A stretch of DNA of 64,000 bases from JAGOUA01 sp964645655 (lineage in GTDB: Bacteria; Patescibacteriota; Patescibacteriia; 2-12-FULL-60-25). Made by a program: the position numbers and the translations under genes. The notes under the pieces were generated by a model. It saw only the letters and a list, made by a program, of their open reading frames with translations, had not been told where the DNA came from and ran no database searches. The DNA lies in assembly GCA_964645655.1 (NCBI GenBank), contig CAZXZS010000003.1:1-64000 (forward strand), written 5' to 3'. Of this stretch, positions 50,322 to 58,371 are shown piece after piece (positions within the stretch are counted from its first letter, which is position 1; every line of letters starts with the position of its first letter).

Positions 50322-51803
50322 TCAGAGGCACGGGATGCGGAGCCCCGTGCGCGGATCGATGCCACCGCAACGGGGACCCGTGGGGATGTCCCGGTGGCGG
50401 CGGCGTGGCGTGTGCGAACGACGGCCCGTCTCCGCAGCGGACGGCAGGTCTTCGGTGAGGACCGCATCCACCGGTTCGGCGGCATCCGGGGTCGCCGCCG
50501 CATCCGCCAAGTCCGGCACCGCGATGGGCCGTGCGAGAGCGAGGGCGTTCGGCGCGGGCACGATCACGTCGGGCGGAGGGGAAGGCGCGGGCATGGGAGC
50601 GCGTCCGGGCCGGTGGTTCAGGCGCCACAGCCCGACGAGGACGGACACGAGCAGGAACAGGGCCGCCCCACCGAGGACGAAATGCCCCCGCTTCGGCTCG
50701 GGCAGCAGCGGGGTCTCCCGCGGCGGCGATTCGAGGCAGGCATCCAGGTCCCGAAGGAAGTCCTGGGCGGTCTGGAAGCGGTCTCCGGGTTCGCGCGCGA
50801 GCGCCTTGCGAAAGAAGATGTCGATCCAGTCGGGAACGTCCGACCGGAGGCGCGTGACGGGGAGAAGCTTCCGCGGGCCCTTGTCCTTGTCGAAATGCAC
50901 CCCACCCCACGCCGCGAAGACGACGCTGCCCGGCGTCTTCGGGTCAGCGACGCGGCGGATGTCGGGCGCGTCCTCGTAGGGCGGGAAGCCCATGAGCAGC
51001 TGGTAGAAGATGCAGGCCAGGGCGTACAGGTCGACCCGATACTCGGTGTTGTGCTCGACCTGGCCGGCGAGCTGCTCGGGCGGCATGTAGGAGAGCGTCC
51101 CAAAGACCTGCCCGATCAGCGTGACGTGGGAGCCGATGATCGTATCGCCCTTGGCGGAATCGTCGCCGACGCGACGCGTGGCCGCATCCTTCACCAGGCC
51201 AAAGTCGATGAGGACGGGGCGGATCGACTTCGTCACCGGATCGCGCACGATCATGATGTTGCCCGGCTTCAGGTCGCGGTGCAGGACCTGGTGCCCATGG
51301 ACTTCGATGAGGGCCTCGGCGAGGGCGCGGACGATGGCGACTGCCTGGCCGAACTCGAGGGCCTTGCCGGGAGTCTCCGTCCCCTCTTCGGTACGCATCG
51401 AGACCGGAACCGGGCTGCATCGCCAGAGGAAGTCGTCCAAGGTCTGCCCCTGGAGAAGCTCCATGACGAGGAAGAGCCAGCCCTCCTGATCCCGACCGAG
51501 GTCGATCACGCGCACGATGCCCGGGTGGTTCATCTGCGCGAGGACGGTCCCTTCCCGGATGAAACGGAGGCGTGCGCCTTCGGGGTCCTGGTAGGTGCGC
51601 GGGTCGACGAGCTTGATGGCGACGTCGCGCCCGAGATCGTGCTGCGTGGCCGCATAGACCTGGCCCATCGCCCCCTCGCCCAGTCGCCTGGTGAGGGTAT
51701 ACCGGCCGTTAATGACCCTCCCGATATTGGCGTCTTTGCGTTCGGGAGGCGACGCGTTGGTCGCCGGAACGGGTGAATGCCATACCGCCTTTTCATCCGA
51801 CAT
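50322..51803 (-). CDS. Hanks-type serine/threonine protein kinase
   Basis: The 493-residue protein has a complete kinase domain (about residues 33-370): GEGAMGQVY (P-loop), AIKLVD (Lys), HRDLKPGN (catalytic loop), DFG, MPPEQ (in place of APE) and an Asp-containing helix F. A transmembrane segment (about 393-410) and a Pro/Ala-rich outside tail of about 80 residues with two Cys end it; there are no PASTA repeats. An insertion of about 20 residues sits between the hinge and the catalytic loop. AAGGTGGAG precedes the ATG; promoter and terminator are its own. Its substrate is unknown. Confidence 0.93.
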   Translation of the reverse strand: MSDEKAVWHSPVPATNASPPERKDANIGRVINGRYTLTRRLGEGAMGQVYAATQHDLGRDVAIKLVDPRTYQDPEGARLRFIREGTVLAQMNHPGIVRVIDLGRDQEGWLFLVMELLQGQTLDDFLWRCSPVPVSMRTEEGTETPGKALEFGQAVAIVRALAEALIEVHGHQVLHRDLKPGNIMIVRDPVTKSIRPVLIDFGLVKDAATRRVGDDSAKGDTIIGSHVTLIGQVFGTLSYMPPEQLAGQVEHNTEYRVDLYALACIFYQLLMGFPPYEDAPDIRRVADPKTPGSVVFAAWGGVHFDKDKGPRKLLPVTRLRSDVPDWIDIFFRKALAREPGDRFQTAQDFLRDLDACLESPPRETPLLPEPKRGHFVLGGAALFLLVSVLVGLWRLNHRPGRAPMPAPSPPPDVIVPAPNALALARPIAVPDLADAAATPDAAEPVDAVLTEDLPSAAETGRRSHTPRRRHRDIPTGPRCGGIDPRTGLRIPCL

Positions 51804-51857
51804 GTCTCCACCTTCCTTTTTTTTGAACCGACTCCGTCAGAACGACGGATGCCTGCC

Positions 51858-51886
51858 ATTCCAACATGTTTTTTCCTTTTTGTCAA
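51858..51886 (-). promoter_or_regulatory. promoter of the protein kinase gene
   Basis: TTGACA (51886-51881), 17-nt spacer, TGGAAT (51863-51858) on the minus strand. Between here and 52139 I see no gene. Confidence 0.65.
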
Positions 51887-52139
51887 GCCAAAAACGGACG
51901 GGGAGATTCGGCTCTCGTGACAAGGGGGCGACGCACCAACGGGGCGCCATGGACAGAGATTCCATCCACGCGCGACGCTGGGAGCGTGTTCGCCACCGGA
52001 ACCCTCGGCGCACAGGCCACGGCCTGGGGCGTTGGGTTCGAGAAGCCGAATTAGGCCGAATTCCCACATCCGTTTGGTCAGTATGTCATTCTGACGGGAA
52101 TAGTCAAAATACGTTAGCCTGCCCGGCCAGGGGTAGGGT

Positions 52140-52313
52140 ATGGGGCTAGCGCCCCATGGCCCGCCCTTTCCCATGAGGAGGGCCGGCCCCCGGCACAGCA
52201 GCCTCTTTTCTCCGGACCTGAACTCGCTGCTTGTTCCGGGGATGGATTGCTCACACAGCAGGTCCGGAGAAAAGAGGCTGCTGTGCCGGGGGCCTACATG
52301 GGAGAGGGAGAGA
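52140..52313. repeat. long-stem palindromic element, copy 2
   Basis: The plan is that of the element at 33032-33198: hairpin 52140-52157 (ATGGGGC/GCCCCAT), outer stem 52164-52175 with 52297-52308, then a perfect 35-bp inverted repeat (52185-52219 with 52260-52294) and a 40-nt loop that differs from copy 1 at one base. It lies between the stop of the Nramp-like gene and the start of the kinase gene. The first hairpin is not followed by a T tract here, unlike copy 1. Confidence 0.85.
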
Positions 52314-52397
52314 GGAATGAGGATTGAAAAATAAAAGAACGGTGACTCGAGCGAGACTCATGCATTCGGCTTCGTTTGGATGTGGAATGCCTCGCTT

Positions 52398-53672
52398 TCA
52401 CCATCCCCAGGCGGTTAGGGTGGCCCAGACGATGGCGGCGACGGTCATGACGAGGAGGGCGATTCCCATGACGGCGTTTGCCCAGCGGCGGTTGCGGTGC
52501 TTGCCCATGAGCGTGCGGTGGTTGGCGAGCCAGAGGATGGCGAGCAGGAGCGGCGGGGCCAACAGCGCATTCAGGATCGCTGACCAGATCAGCATCTGGA
52601 TCGGTGGCAGGTCCCAGACGTTCAGGAGGACGCCGACGCCCATGAAAAGGGCGAGGACACCGTAAAAAAGCGGGGCCTCTCTCCAAGTGTCATTGAGGCT
52701 CGAACGCCAAGACCTGAGTTCGGCGATGGCATAGGCGGCCGAGCCGGCGAGGACGGGGATGGTAAGGAGGCCGGTGCCGATGATGCCAAGCACGAACAGG
52801 ACCACGGCGATAGGCCCGAGGAACGGGCGCAAGACAAGGGCGGCCTGATCTGCGCCAGTGATCACCGTGATGCCTTGGCTATGGAGGGTAGCGGCCGCGG
52901 CGGCCACGATGCACCAGAAGATTACGTTCGAGACGAACATCCCGAAACTGACGTCGAAGCGCATCTGCGGCAGCTGTTCCCGGTTCGCGATGCCGCAGGC
53001 CGCGCCGGGCGCGTGCGCATGACGCTCGCAATCCGCGGTCTCCTCGACCTCTTCGGCGGCTTGCCAAACATACAGATAAGGCGAAAGCGTCGTCCCCAGG
53101 ATCGCAATGAGGACGAGCAGGTACTCCGCCCCCTGCAGATGCTGTGGGACGAACGTCGCCAATAGCGCGTGTGACCAAGGCATCTTCACGAAAAACAGGA
53201 CGCCGACATATGCCATGAGGCTCAGCACCAGCCAACGCAGGATCTTGGCATACGACGCGTACGGCACGAACACCTGCAACGCCAATGATCCGAGCGCAAA
53301 AACACCGATCCAGAACCACCGCGAACCCGGCAGCAGCAACGTCATCGACGCCGCCATCATGTTCAGGTCGGCGGCGATGTTGAACACGTTGGCACCCACG
53401 AACAGGATCGCGAGCAGCCACCCCAACCAACGCGGGAAATACCGACGGAAGAGGCCGAACAACCCTGTCCGCGCGACCAAGGCGATGCGCGCGCAGGTCT
53501 CCTGCACCGCGATCATGAGCGGCAACGTGAACACGGCCAACCACAAGGGTGCAAATCCAAATTGCGCCCCCGCTTGGGTGTAGGTCACGATCCCGGCCGG
53601 GTCATCATCCGACGCCCCCGTCACCAACCCCGGCCCCAGATGCTCGCCAAAAGAACGCCACGAACGCTTCAT
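52398..53672 (-). CDS. Nramp-related (NRMT-like) metal ion transporter
   Basis: The 424-residue membrane protein has about 11 transmembrane segments. In TM1 the usual DPGN motif is DDDPAGIVTYTQAGAQFG, and TM6 has TTLSPYLYVWQAAEE instead of the MPH motif. These changes mark the Nramp-related magnesium/other-metal branch rather than canonical manganese/iron transporters. A loop with CERHAHAPGAAC (about 215-230) may bind metal. CATACT lies 6 nt before the ATG, so the mRNA is probably leaderless. The ion cannot be deduced firmly. Confidence 0.87.
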   Translation of the reverse strand: MKRSWRSFGEHLGPGLVTGASDDDPAGIVTYTQAGAQFGFAPLWLAVFTLPLMIAVQETCARIALVARTGLFGLFRRYFPRWLGWLLAILFVGANVFNIAADLNMMAASMTLLLPGSRWFWIGVFALGSLALQVFVPYASYAKILRWLVLSLMAYVGVLFFVKMPWSHALLATFVPQHLQGAEYLLVLIAILGTTLSPYLYVWQAAEEVEETADCERHAHAPGAACGIANREQLPQMRFDVSFGMFVSNVIFWCIVAAAAATLHSQGITVITGADQAALVLRPFLGPIAVVLFVLGIIGTGLLTIPVLAGSAAYAIAELRSWRSSLNDTWREAPLFYGVLALFMGVGVLLNVWDLPPIQMLIWSAILNALLAPPLLLAILWLANHRTLMGKHRNRRWANAVMGIALLVMTVAAIVWATLTAWGW

Positions 53673-53832
53673 GAGAGCAGTATGCCACAGGCGAGAAGGC
53701 TTGACGAAATGCCGGTTGCAGGGAACGAACTCTTCCCGCCATTCAACGAATATGGCGATGAGCTGACGGCCCCGGTCGACACCTAATCCTCCCCGAATAA
53801 AAATCGGTACTTTCGTCTTTTTTAGCTAAAAC

Positions 53833-53861
53833 TTGACAAATCCCCGGTTTTTTGCTATACT
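53833..53861 (+). promoter_or_regulatory. promoter of 53910-54581
   Basis: TTGACA (53833-53838), 17-nt spacer ending in TTTTTTGC, TATACT (53856-53861); the strongest by eye in the window. Confidence 0.85.
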
Positions 53862-53909
53862 TAACCATTCGCTCGGCCACCTTTTTCCCGAGCGAGATCA
53901 GGAGCCGTC

Positions 53910-54581
53910 ATGGCAAACATCGGAACGCTTCTCTCGCGGCTGATCGCCGTGCCCTTCCTCGGCGTGGTCGGGGCGGTCGCGGAAGCGGCGGACACCCTGA
54001 AGGACCACGGCATCGTCCGGAAGCGGTTCCGGATCGGCGACCGCGTGGTCTGCCGGCCCGAGGCCTTCGACGGCAAGGACGCGCGGATCGTCTTCGCCAT
54101 CGTGGCGGAGCGGCTCGAGCAGCTCGCCTGGCAAGGGGCGGTCCTCGAGTCATTCACGGACCACGACATCGCGCGCATCGCCCGCTACAGGCGGTACCCC
54201 CTCGAGACCTGGCACGCCGTGCTGGCGCACTTCGTCGCGGAGGGGATCCTGTTCTACGCGTGGCGGCTCATCCTCCCCAAGGAGCAGAGCAGGACCCAAG
54301 TCCCGACCTGGGACACGAACGGGTTCCCCCTCCCCGATCGCGGCCGGACCCTCCCCCACGACCGCCGCCTCGACGACCCGACCTTCTTCTGGCCGGACCG
54401 CCTGAGCGACGAGGACCGTGCACGGGCGCTGGGCCAATCCTACGCGTGCGAGCCGAACACGGGCCCGGGAGAAGCGCCGCCCCCGCGCGTGACGCTCAAG
54501 GGGGAGCATTTCGAGCGGGTCCACGCCATCCCCTCGGGGACCGGGGAGTACCCCCACACGGACCGGGGCCCTCGGTTCTAG
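53910..54581 (+). CDS. hypothetical protein, 223 aa
   Basis: No family is recognised. The N-terminal 25 residues are mildly hydrophobic (IGTLLSRLIAVPFLGVVGAVAEAA), possibly amphipathic and membrane-associated; the next part includes KRFRIGDRVVCRPEAFDGKDARIVFAI, an SH3-like strand set. A hydrophobic helix (WHAVLAHFVAEGILFYAWRLIL) lies at about 107-128, and the C-terminal third is Pro/Asp-rich. CAGGAG lies 6 nt before the ATG. It has a strong promoter, a terminator and G/C-ending codons, so it is probably well expressed. Confidence 0.7.
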   Translation: MANIGTLLSRLIAVPFLGVVGAVAEAADTLKDHGIVRKRFRIGDRVVCRPEAFDGKDARIVFAIVAERLEQLAWQGAVLESFTDHDIARIARYRRYPLETWHAVLAHFVAEGILFYAWRLILPKEQSRTQVPTWDTNGFPLPDRGRTLPHDRRLDDPTFFWPDRLSDEDRARALGQSYACEPNTGPGEAPPPRVTLKGEHFERVHAIPSGTGEYPHTDRGPRF

Positions 54582-54595
54582 CCCTACCCCCTACG

Positions 54596-54621
54596 CGCAG
54601 GCCTAATCCGCCTGCGTTTTC
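54596..54621 (+). terminator. terminator after 53910-54581
   Basis: CGCAGGC and GCCTGCG pair around a 7-nt loop, followed by TTTTC. Confidence 0.75.
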
Positions 54622-54624
54622 ATA

Positions 54625-54651
54625 TAAAAATCCAGCCAAGCGGCTGGATTC
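54625..54651 (-). terminator. terminator after ndk
   Basis: AATCCAGCC and GGCTGGATT pair around a 4-nt loop, followed by TTTATATG on the minus strand. Confidence 0.75.
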
Positions 54652-54657
54652 TCGTTC

Positions 54658-55248
54658 TTAGGCTTCCGCCAAGAACCACTTCGGATCGTACTGCACGCGA
54701 TCGTTGACGTGCTCGTAGGTGTGGAGCTCCGTCTCGCTGAACCACACCGGGATCTCCTGCTTCGCCTCGTCGACATTGCCGGACGCGTGGATGATGTTGC
54801 GGAGGGGACGGCCCTGCTGGTTGGCGAGGGCATAGGTGTCATGCGAGAAGTCGCCGCGGATCGTCCCCGGAGCCGAGGAAGCCGGCTCGGTCGAGCCCAC
54901 GAGCTTGCGGATCAGGGACACGGCCGCCTCCCCTTCCAAGACCAACGCCACGAGCGGCGCGGAGATGAGGAAGTCGACAAGCCCTTTCTTGATGTCGGCG
55001 CCATACGCCTTGTGGTCGGCGAACGGGAACGCCTGGCCATTCGCCTCGTATTTGGCCTTCGCCTTGGTGTAGACGCCCATCATCCACTCTTCGGTGAGGG
55101 CATAGTGCTTATCGACGTCTTCCTGGGCCGGGTGGACCATCTTCATGGCCACGAGCTTGAGGCCCGCTTCTTCGAACCGGGAGATGACCTTGCCGACGAG
55201 ACCGCGCTGCACGCCGTCTGGCTTGATGAGGACGAGGGATTGTTCCAT
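54658..55248 (-). CDS. ndk: nucleoside diphosphate kinase
   Basis: The 196-residue enzyme transfers a phosphate between nucleoside di- and triphosphates. LVLIKPDGVQRGLVG is the N-terminal motif, and the catalytic His is in NIIHASGNVDEAK, a variant of NxxHGSDS. It is longer than usual bacterial Ndk (about 140-150) because of an insertion of about 40 residues in the middle (about 60-90) and a C-terminal extension. The ATG at 55248 is used since the TAGAAT box (10 nt before) overlaps the more upstream ATG; the leader is only about 4 nt. Confidence 0.94.
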   Translation of the reverse strand: MEQSLVLIKPDGVQRGLVGKVISRFEEAGLKLVAMKMVHPAQEDVDKHYALTEEWMMGVYTKAKAKYEANGQAFPFADHKAYGADIKKGLVDFLISAPLVALVLEGEAAVSLIRKLVGSTEPASSAPGTIRGDFSHDTYALANQQGRPLRNIIHASGNVDEAKQEIPVWFSETELHTYEHVNDRVQYDPKWFLAEA

Positions 55249-55258
55249 AGTTAGGGCC

Positions 55259-55287
55259 ATTCTACGCAATCACCAAAAAAACCGCAA
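55259..55287 (-). promoter_or_regulatory. promoter of ndk
   Basis: TTGCGG (55287-55282), 17-nt spacer, TAGAAT (55264-55259) on the minus strand, 10 nt before the ATG. Confidence 0.65.
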
Positions 55288-55331
55288 GTCCCAGCCAAAA
55301 AATAGCGAAAAGCGGGCGATTCCCGGGAGCC

Positions 55332-55360
55332 TTGCCAATCTGCGGACATTTTGCTAAGGT
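55332..55360 (+). promoter_or_regulatory. promoter of rpmF-nusB-rnc
   Basis: TTGCCA (55332-55337), 17-nt spacer ending in TGC, TAAGGT (55355-55360). Confidence 0.65.
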
Positions 55361-55392
55361 GCGTCCAAATATTCTCTTTATTGCTACCTCCT

Positions 55393-55698
55393 ATGGGTCT
55401 TCCTGGACATCGCCGGACTTCCTCGCACAAGCGCCGCCGCGCCTCGCATTTCGCCTTAAAACCGGGCGCCCTTGTCGTTGACAAGGCCACCGGCCTCACC
55501 CACCGCCCCCACCGTGCAGCTCCGGGCGCTTTGGAGTACAATGGAAAAGCGATCCATGTGAAGGGCCGCGACCGCAAGGCCGCCAAGCTCCTCAACAAGG
55601 CCCGCGCCAAGTCCACGAAGGCCGCTGCCCACGACCACGCCGGTCATGACCATCATGACCACGAGGGGCACGACCACGCGTCCGAATCCAAGGCCTAA
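55393..55698 (+). CDS. rpmF: 50S ribosomal protein L32 with His-rich tail
   Basis: The 101-residue protein begins like L32 (MGLPGHRRTSSHKRRRASHF) and has the THRPHRAAPGALEYNGK segment in place of the zinc-ribbon, so it has no cysteine and would not bind zinc there. The last 30 residues are an extension with eight His and many Asp (HDHAGHDHHDHEGHDH), typical of metal-chelating tails. The ATG at 55393 follows a leader of about 30 nt without Shine-Dalgarno. It is followed by nusB and rnc, all involved in ribosome or RNA processing. Confidence 0.85.
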   Translation: MGLPGHRRTSSHKRRRASHFALKPGALVVDKATGLTHRPHRAAPGALEYNGKAIHVKGRDRKAAKLLNKARAKSTKAAAHDHAGHDHHDHEGHDHASESKA

Positions 55699-55755
55699 AG
55701 GCCGAGCGGCTTCGGCCGCTTCTCCGTTTTCGCTCTTTCTTTGCCGCTCTTTCTT

Positions 55756-56316
55756 ATGTCCAATCGCCACCTCGCGCGCCGTTTCGCCCTCCAAGCCCTG
55801 TATGAATGGGATTTTTGGGGCTGTGACCGCGATCCGGTAAGCATCTGCGAGCGTAACGTCGAACGCTGGACCGTCGAGGAGAGCGAATCCTTCGACGAGA
55901 CGCCGTTCGCCCTCGGGCTGGTCCGCGGGATCCTCGAGCACCAGGACGCGATCGACAAGACGATCACGACCTTTGCGCCCGACTGGCCCCTCGAGAAGAT
56001 CACCACCATCGACCGCAACATCTTGCGCATCGGCGTGTACGAGCTGCTCTACAATTTTGAGATTCCCAGCAAGGTCGCCATCAACGAGGCCATCGAGCTC
56101 GCCAAGTCGTTCGGCGGCGATTCGAGCGGCCGGTTCGTGAACGGGGTGCTTGGCGCGGTCTACCGCGACCAGCTCAGCAAGGGCGTCGCCAAAGACTCCG
56201 ACCTGCCGAAACCCTCCGTCCTGCTTGAGGACGATGAGGACGACCTGGACGACGAGATCGAGGGCGCGCTCATAAAGGACCTTCCCCACGTTTCATCCAC
56301 CTCTTCCTCCGAGTAA
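55756..56316 (+). CDS. nusB: transcription antitermination factor NusB
   Basis: The 186-residue helical protein binds boxA RNA with NusE (S10) during rRNA transcription. ARRFALQALYEWDF at the N terminus, DRNILRIGVYELLY and SSGRFVNGVLGAVYRDQ are the family motifs. A Ser/Asp/Glu-rich C-terminal tail of about 30 residues is not part of the core fold. The ATG at 55756 is used; an upstream TTG is unlikely. It ends 2 nt before rnc, so the two are coupled. Confidence 0.93.
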   Translation: MSNRHLARRFALQALYEWDFWGCDRDPVSICERNVERWTVEESESFDETPFALGLVRGILEHQDAIDKTITTFAPDWPLEKITTIDRNILRIGVYELLYNFEIPSKVAINEAIELAKSFGGDSSGRFVNGVLGAVYRDQLSKGVAKDSDLPKPSVLLEDDEDDLDDEIEGALIKDLPHVSSTSSSE

Positions 56317-56318
56317 GT

Positions 56319-57056
56319 ATGGACCTCTCCCATCTTTCCGTGCTGGAGGAGCGCTTGGGCCATGCCTTCCATGACCGATCGCTCCTCCTGCAGGCGGTCA
56401 CCCACCGTTCGTACCTCAACGAACACAGCGATTTTGCCCACGAGCACAACGAGCGACTCGAGTTTTTGGGCGATGCCGTGCTTGAGCTGGTCGTGACGGA
56501 GCACCTCTACAAGACCTACCCGGATCCGGAGGGCGTGCTCACGAACTGGCGCGCGGCTCTGGTCAACGCGAAGACGCTGGCCGGCATCTCGCGTGACCTG
56601 GCGTTCGAGGAATTCCTGCTGCTCTCAAAAGGCGAAGCACGCGATAAGGACAGCAAGGCGCGCATGTACATCTTAGCCAACGCCATCGAAGCGATCATTG
56701 GGGCCATCTACCTCGATGGAGGCATGAAGGACGCCGAAACGTTCATCCAGGCAAAAATCCTGTCGATCCTGCCGCGCATCATCGAGTTGGAGCTGTATGT
56801 CGACGCGAAGAGCAAGTTCCAGGAAACGGCCCAGGAGATGCTGGGGATCACGCCGACCTACAAGGTCCTCGATGAGCACGGCCCCGACCACCAAAAGGAG
56901 TTCACCGTGGGTGTCTTCCTGGAACGCGAGCTGGTCGCCAGCGGCAAGGGCACCTCAAAACAGGAAGCGCAGCTTGCCGCCGCCGAAGCCGGCCTGCAAA
57001 AGAAAGGCTGGCAGGGCAAGGCGGGCGCGGTTGCCAATGCCCCGTCGGTTCGATAG
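56319..57056 (+). CDS. rnc: ribonuclease III
   Basis: The 245-residue endonuclease cuts double-stranded RNA and matures rRNA. The signature HNERLEFLGDAVLELVV and the metal-binding Glu in ANAIEAIIGAIYLDGG are intact, followed by a double-stranded RNA binding domain (about residues 155-230). The start lies 2 nt after nusB. Its last codons contain the promoter of the following tRNA-Arg gene. Confidence 0.96.
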   Translation: MDLSHLSVLEERLGHAFHDRSLLLQAVTHRSYLNEHSDFAHEHNERLEFLGDAVLELVVTEHLYKTYPDPEGVLTNWRAALVNAKTLAGISRDLAFEEFLLLSKGEARDKDSKARMYILANAIEAIIGAIYLDGGMKDAETFIQAKILSILPRIIELELYVDAKSKFQETAQEMLGITPTYKVLDEHGPDHQKEFTVGVFLERELVASGKGTSKQEAQLAAAEAGLQKKGWQGKAGAVANAPSVR

Positions 57057-57059
57057 GGT
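57031..57059 (+). promoter_or_regulatory. promoter of tRNA-Arg within the end of rnc
   Basis: TTGCCA (57031-57036), 17-nt spacer, TAGGGT (57054-57059), 31 nt before the tRNA; the -10 includes the rnc stop codon. Confidence 0.55.
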
Positions 57060-57090
57060 GCGGCGTACGGAAGCCTCACGCGAACGTCGC

Positions 57091-57165
57091 GCATCCTTAG
57101 CTTAACGGATAAAGCTCCGGTCTTCGGAACCGGCAATGGGGGTTCGATTCCCTCAGGGTGCACCA
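57091..57165 (+). tRNA. tRNA-Arg (anticodon TCG)
   Basis: Acceptor arms GCATCCT/AGGGTGC (one T-G pair), anticodon stem CCGGT/ACCGG with loop CTTCGGA and a T arm GGGGG-TTCGATT-CCCTC fold as a tRNA. CCA is encoded. Confidence 0.93.
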
Positions 57166-57166
57166 T

Positions 57167-57200
57167 GCAAAACACCGCCATGATCGGCGGTGTTTTGCTT
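57167..57200 (+). terminator. terminator after tRNA-Arg
   Basis: A perfect 13-bp stem (GCAAAACACCGCC with GGCGGTGTTTTGC) with a 6-nt loop. Confidence 0.8.
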
Positions 57201-57339
57201 AGGAAAAGGCAGGGTAACCAGTAAACCGACACCAGGAACCTCGAACGCAGGCAACAGGATCGGCATACGTGAAAAAGACATCTGGAATCGCGACCTATGC
57301 CCTCGAAAGAGGCCGTGCCGACATGCTATCATTCCCCAC

Positions 57340-58278
57340 ATGAAGGAACGCTCGCACGACGGGGACGGATCACCCAACGGAGTTTATATCGACGGCGCCT
57401 GGCATCATGATTGGTATGCGCTGTTCGAAGACGAATGGTTTGCCGAGTGGGTGCGCAAGCACGAGATCACCGTTCCATTTTTTGAGCTCCGTAACGGGCT
57501 CTACCGCGCGATCGAACGGGTCCCAGAGGGAGAACACGCCCTGTCGGTGGGACATTGGTACAAGGGCGGCCAGGCGCGCTGGCGCCTCATGCGCCGCTTT
57601 GGGATCCCCTGCCCGACCCCACGCGATACCGATCTCATTCGAGATGAGACGGTGGCGCTGTTTCGGAGCCCTCCTTCGCCCGTTCTGGCCCAAGCGGACG
57701 ATATCGAACCCTACGGCGGCCTCTACGACGATGACGAGGGAGGCTTGGTTTTTTCTGAGGACGACCTGGAAGCCTATTTCCACCAACGGGATTTTACGGT
57801 GAACCAGGTCCTTGCGAACGGACGCGAGATCCTCTTCACGAAAGAGGCCCTGATCGCGGCCAAATTGCGCGTCCTGAACCCTACCCCCTTCGAGTGGGAG
57901 GCGATCGAGCGATCGACCCCGCAGGCGGTGAAGCAATTGGCGCGAGCCCTTCGTTTTTCGATCGAATGGTCCGTTGACCCACGGCATATCTGGCAGATTC
58001 ATCCCAAACTCATGCGCGGGCTCGGCCAAGAAGATCTCGATGCGAACCCGTTCTATCCTTTCCTCCACCTGGATCGCATCCTGGAGCGTGGGTACGCGTA
58101 CGGCGACCTGTTCTTGCACGCCTGGCATGAGTTAGGGTTCTTTGCCGAGGAAAAAACGGTCATGGATCTAGCGATCCGGCTCGCGAAGGGCATTTGGGGG
58201 GATTATCGACCATCCTCCCCCTATTTACAGGAACGCGAAGCGGAGCTGCCACTTGGGTCGGCTACGCGTCGTTGGTGA
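57340..58278 (+). CDS. hypothetical protein with nucleotidyltransferase-like segment, 312 aa
   Basis: No family is certain. The stretch HQRDFTVNQVLANGREILF and then RALRFSIEWSVDPRHIW resembles the end of the poly(A) polymerase/CCA-adding head domain (RRDFTINAL ... RAIRF), and the C-terminal half is helical, as in those enzymes. The catalytic GSRG and DxD motifs are not clearly present in the first 170 residues, so it may be an inactive or a very divergent relative. The ATG at 57340 lies 7 nt after an extended -10 (TGCTATCAT), suggesting a leaderless mRNA; the upstream frame covers the tRNA terminator. Confidence 0.65.
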   Translation: MKERSHDGDGSPNGVYIDGAWHHDWYALFEDEWFAEWVRKHEITVPFFELRNGLYRAIERVPEGEHALSVGHWYKGGQARWRLMRRFGIPCPTPRDTDLIRDETVALFRSPPSPVLAQADDIEPYGGLYDDDEGGLVFSEDDLEAYFHQRDFTVNQVLANGREILFTKEALIAAKLRVLNPTPFEWEAIERSTPQAVKQLARALRFSIEWSVDPRHIWQIHPKLMRGLGQEDLDANPFYPFLHLDRILERGYAYGDLFLHAWHELGFFAEEKTVMDLAIRLAKGIWGDYRPSSPYLQEREAELPLGSATRRW

Positions 58279-58300
58279 TCGAGGTGCCCGGATGCATCCC

Positions 58301-58329
58301 TTGACATTTCAAGAAAAATCCCCTACAAC
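58301..58329 (+). promoter_or_regulatory. promoter of the Nudix-like gene
   Basis: TTGACA (58301-58306), 17-nt spacer, TACAAC (58324-58329). Confidence 0.65.
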
Positions 58330-58371
58330 CGCCAGGTCCGCGACACCTTCCCACACAAAAAAGAGGCGCAA

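Noticed and set aside
51887..52139. Open frames on both strands between the kinase promoter and the palindromic element
   Set aside because: No ribosome site, no recognisable protein, and the frames run into the antisense of the kinase gene.
53709..53786. 25-codon frame (MPVAGNELFPPFNEYGDELT...) divergent from the Nramp-like gene
   Set aside because: The sequence looks protein-like, but there is no ribosome site, convincing promoter or terminator; too short to support.
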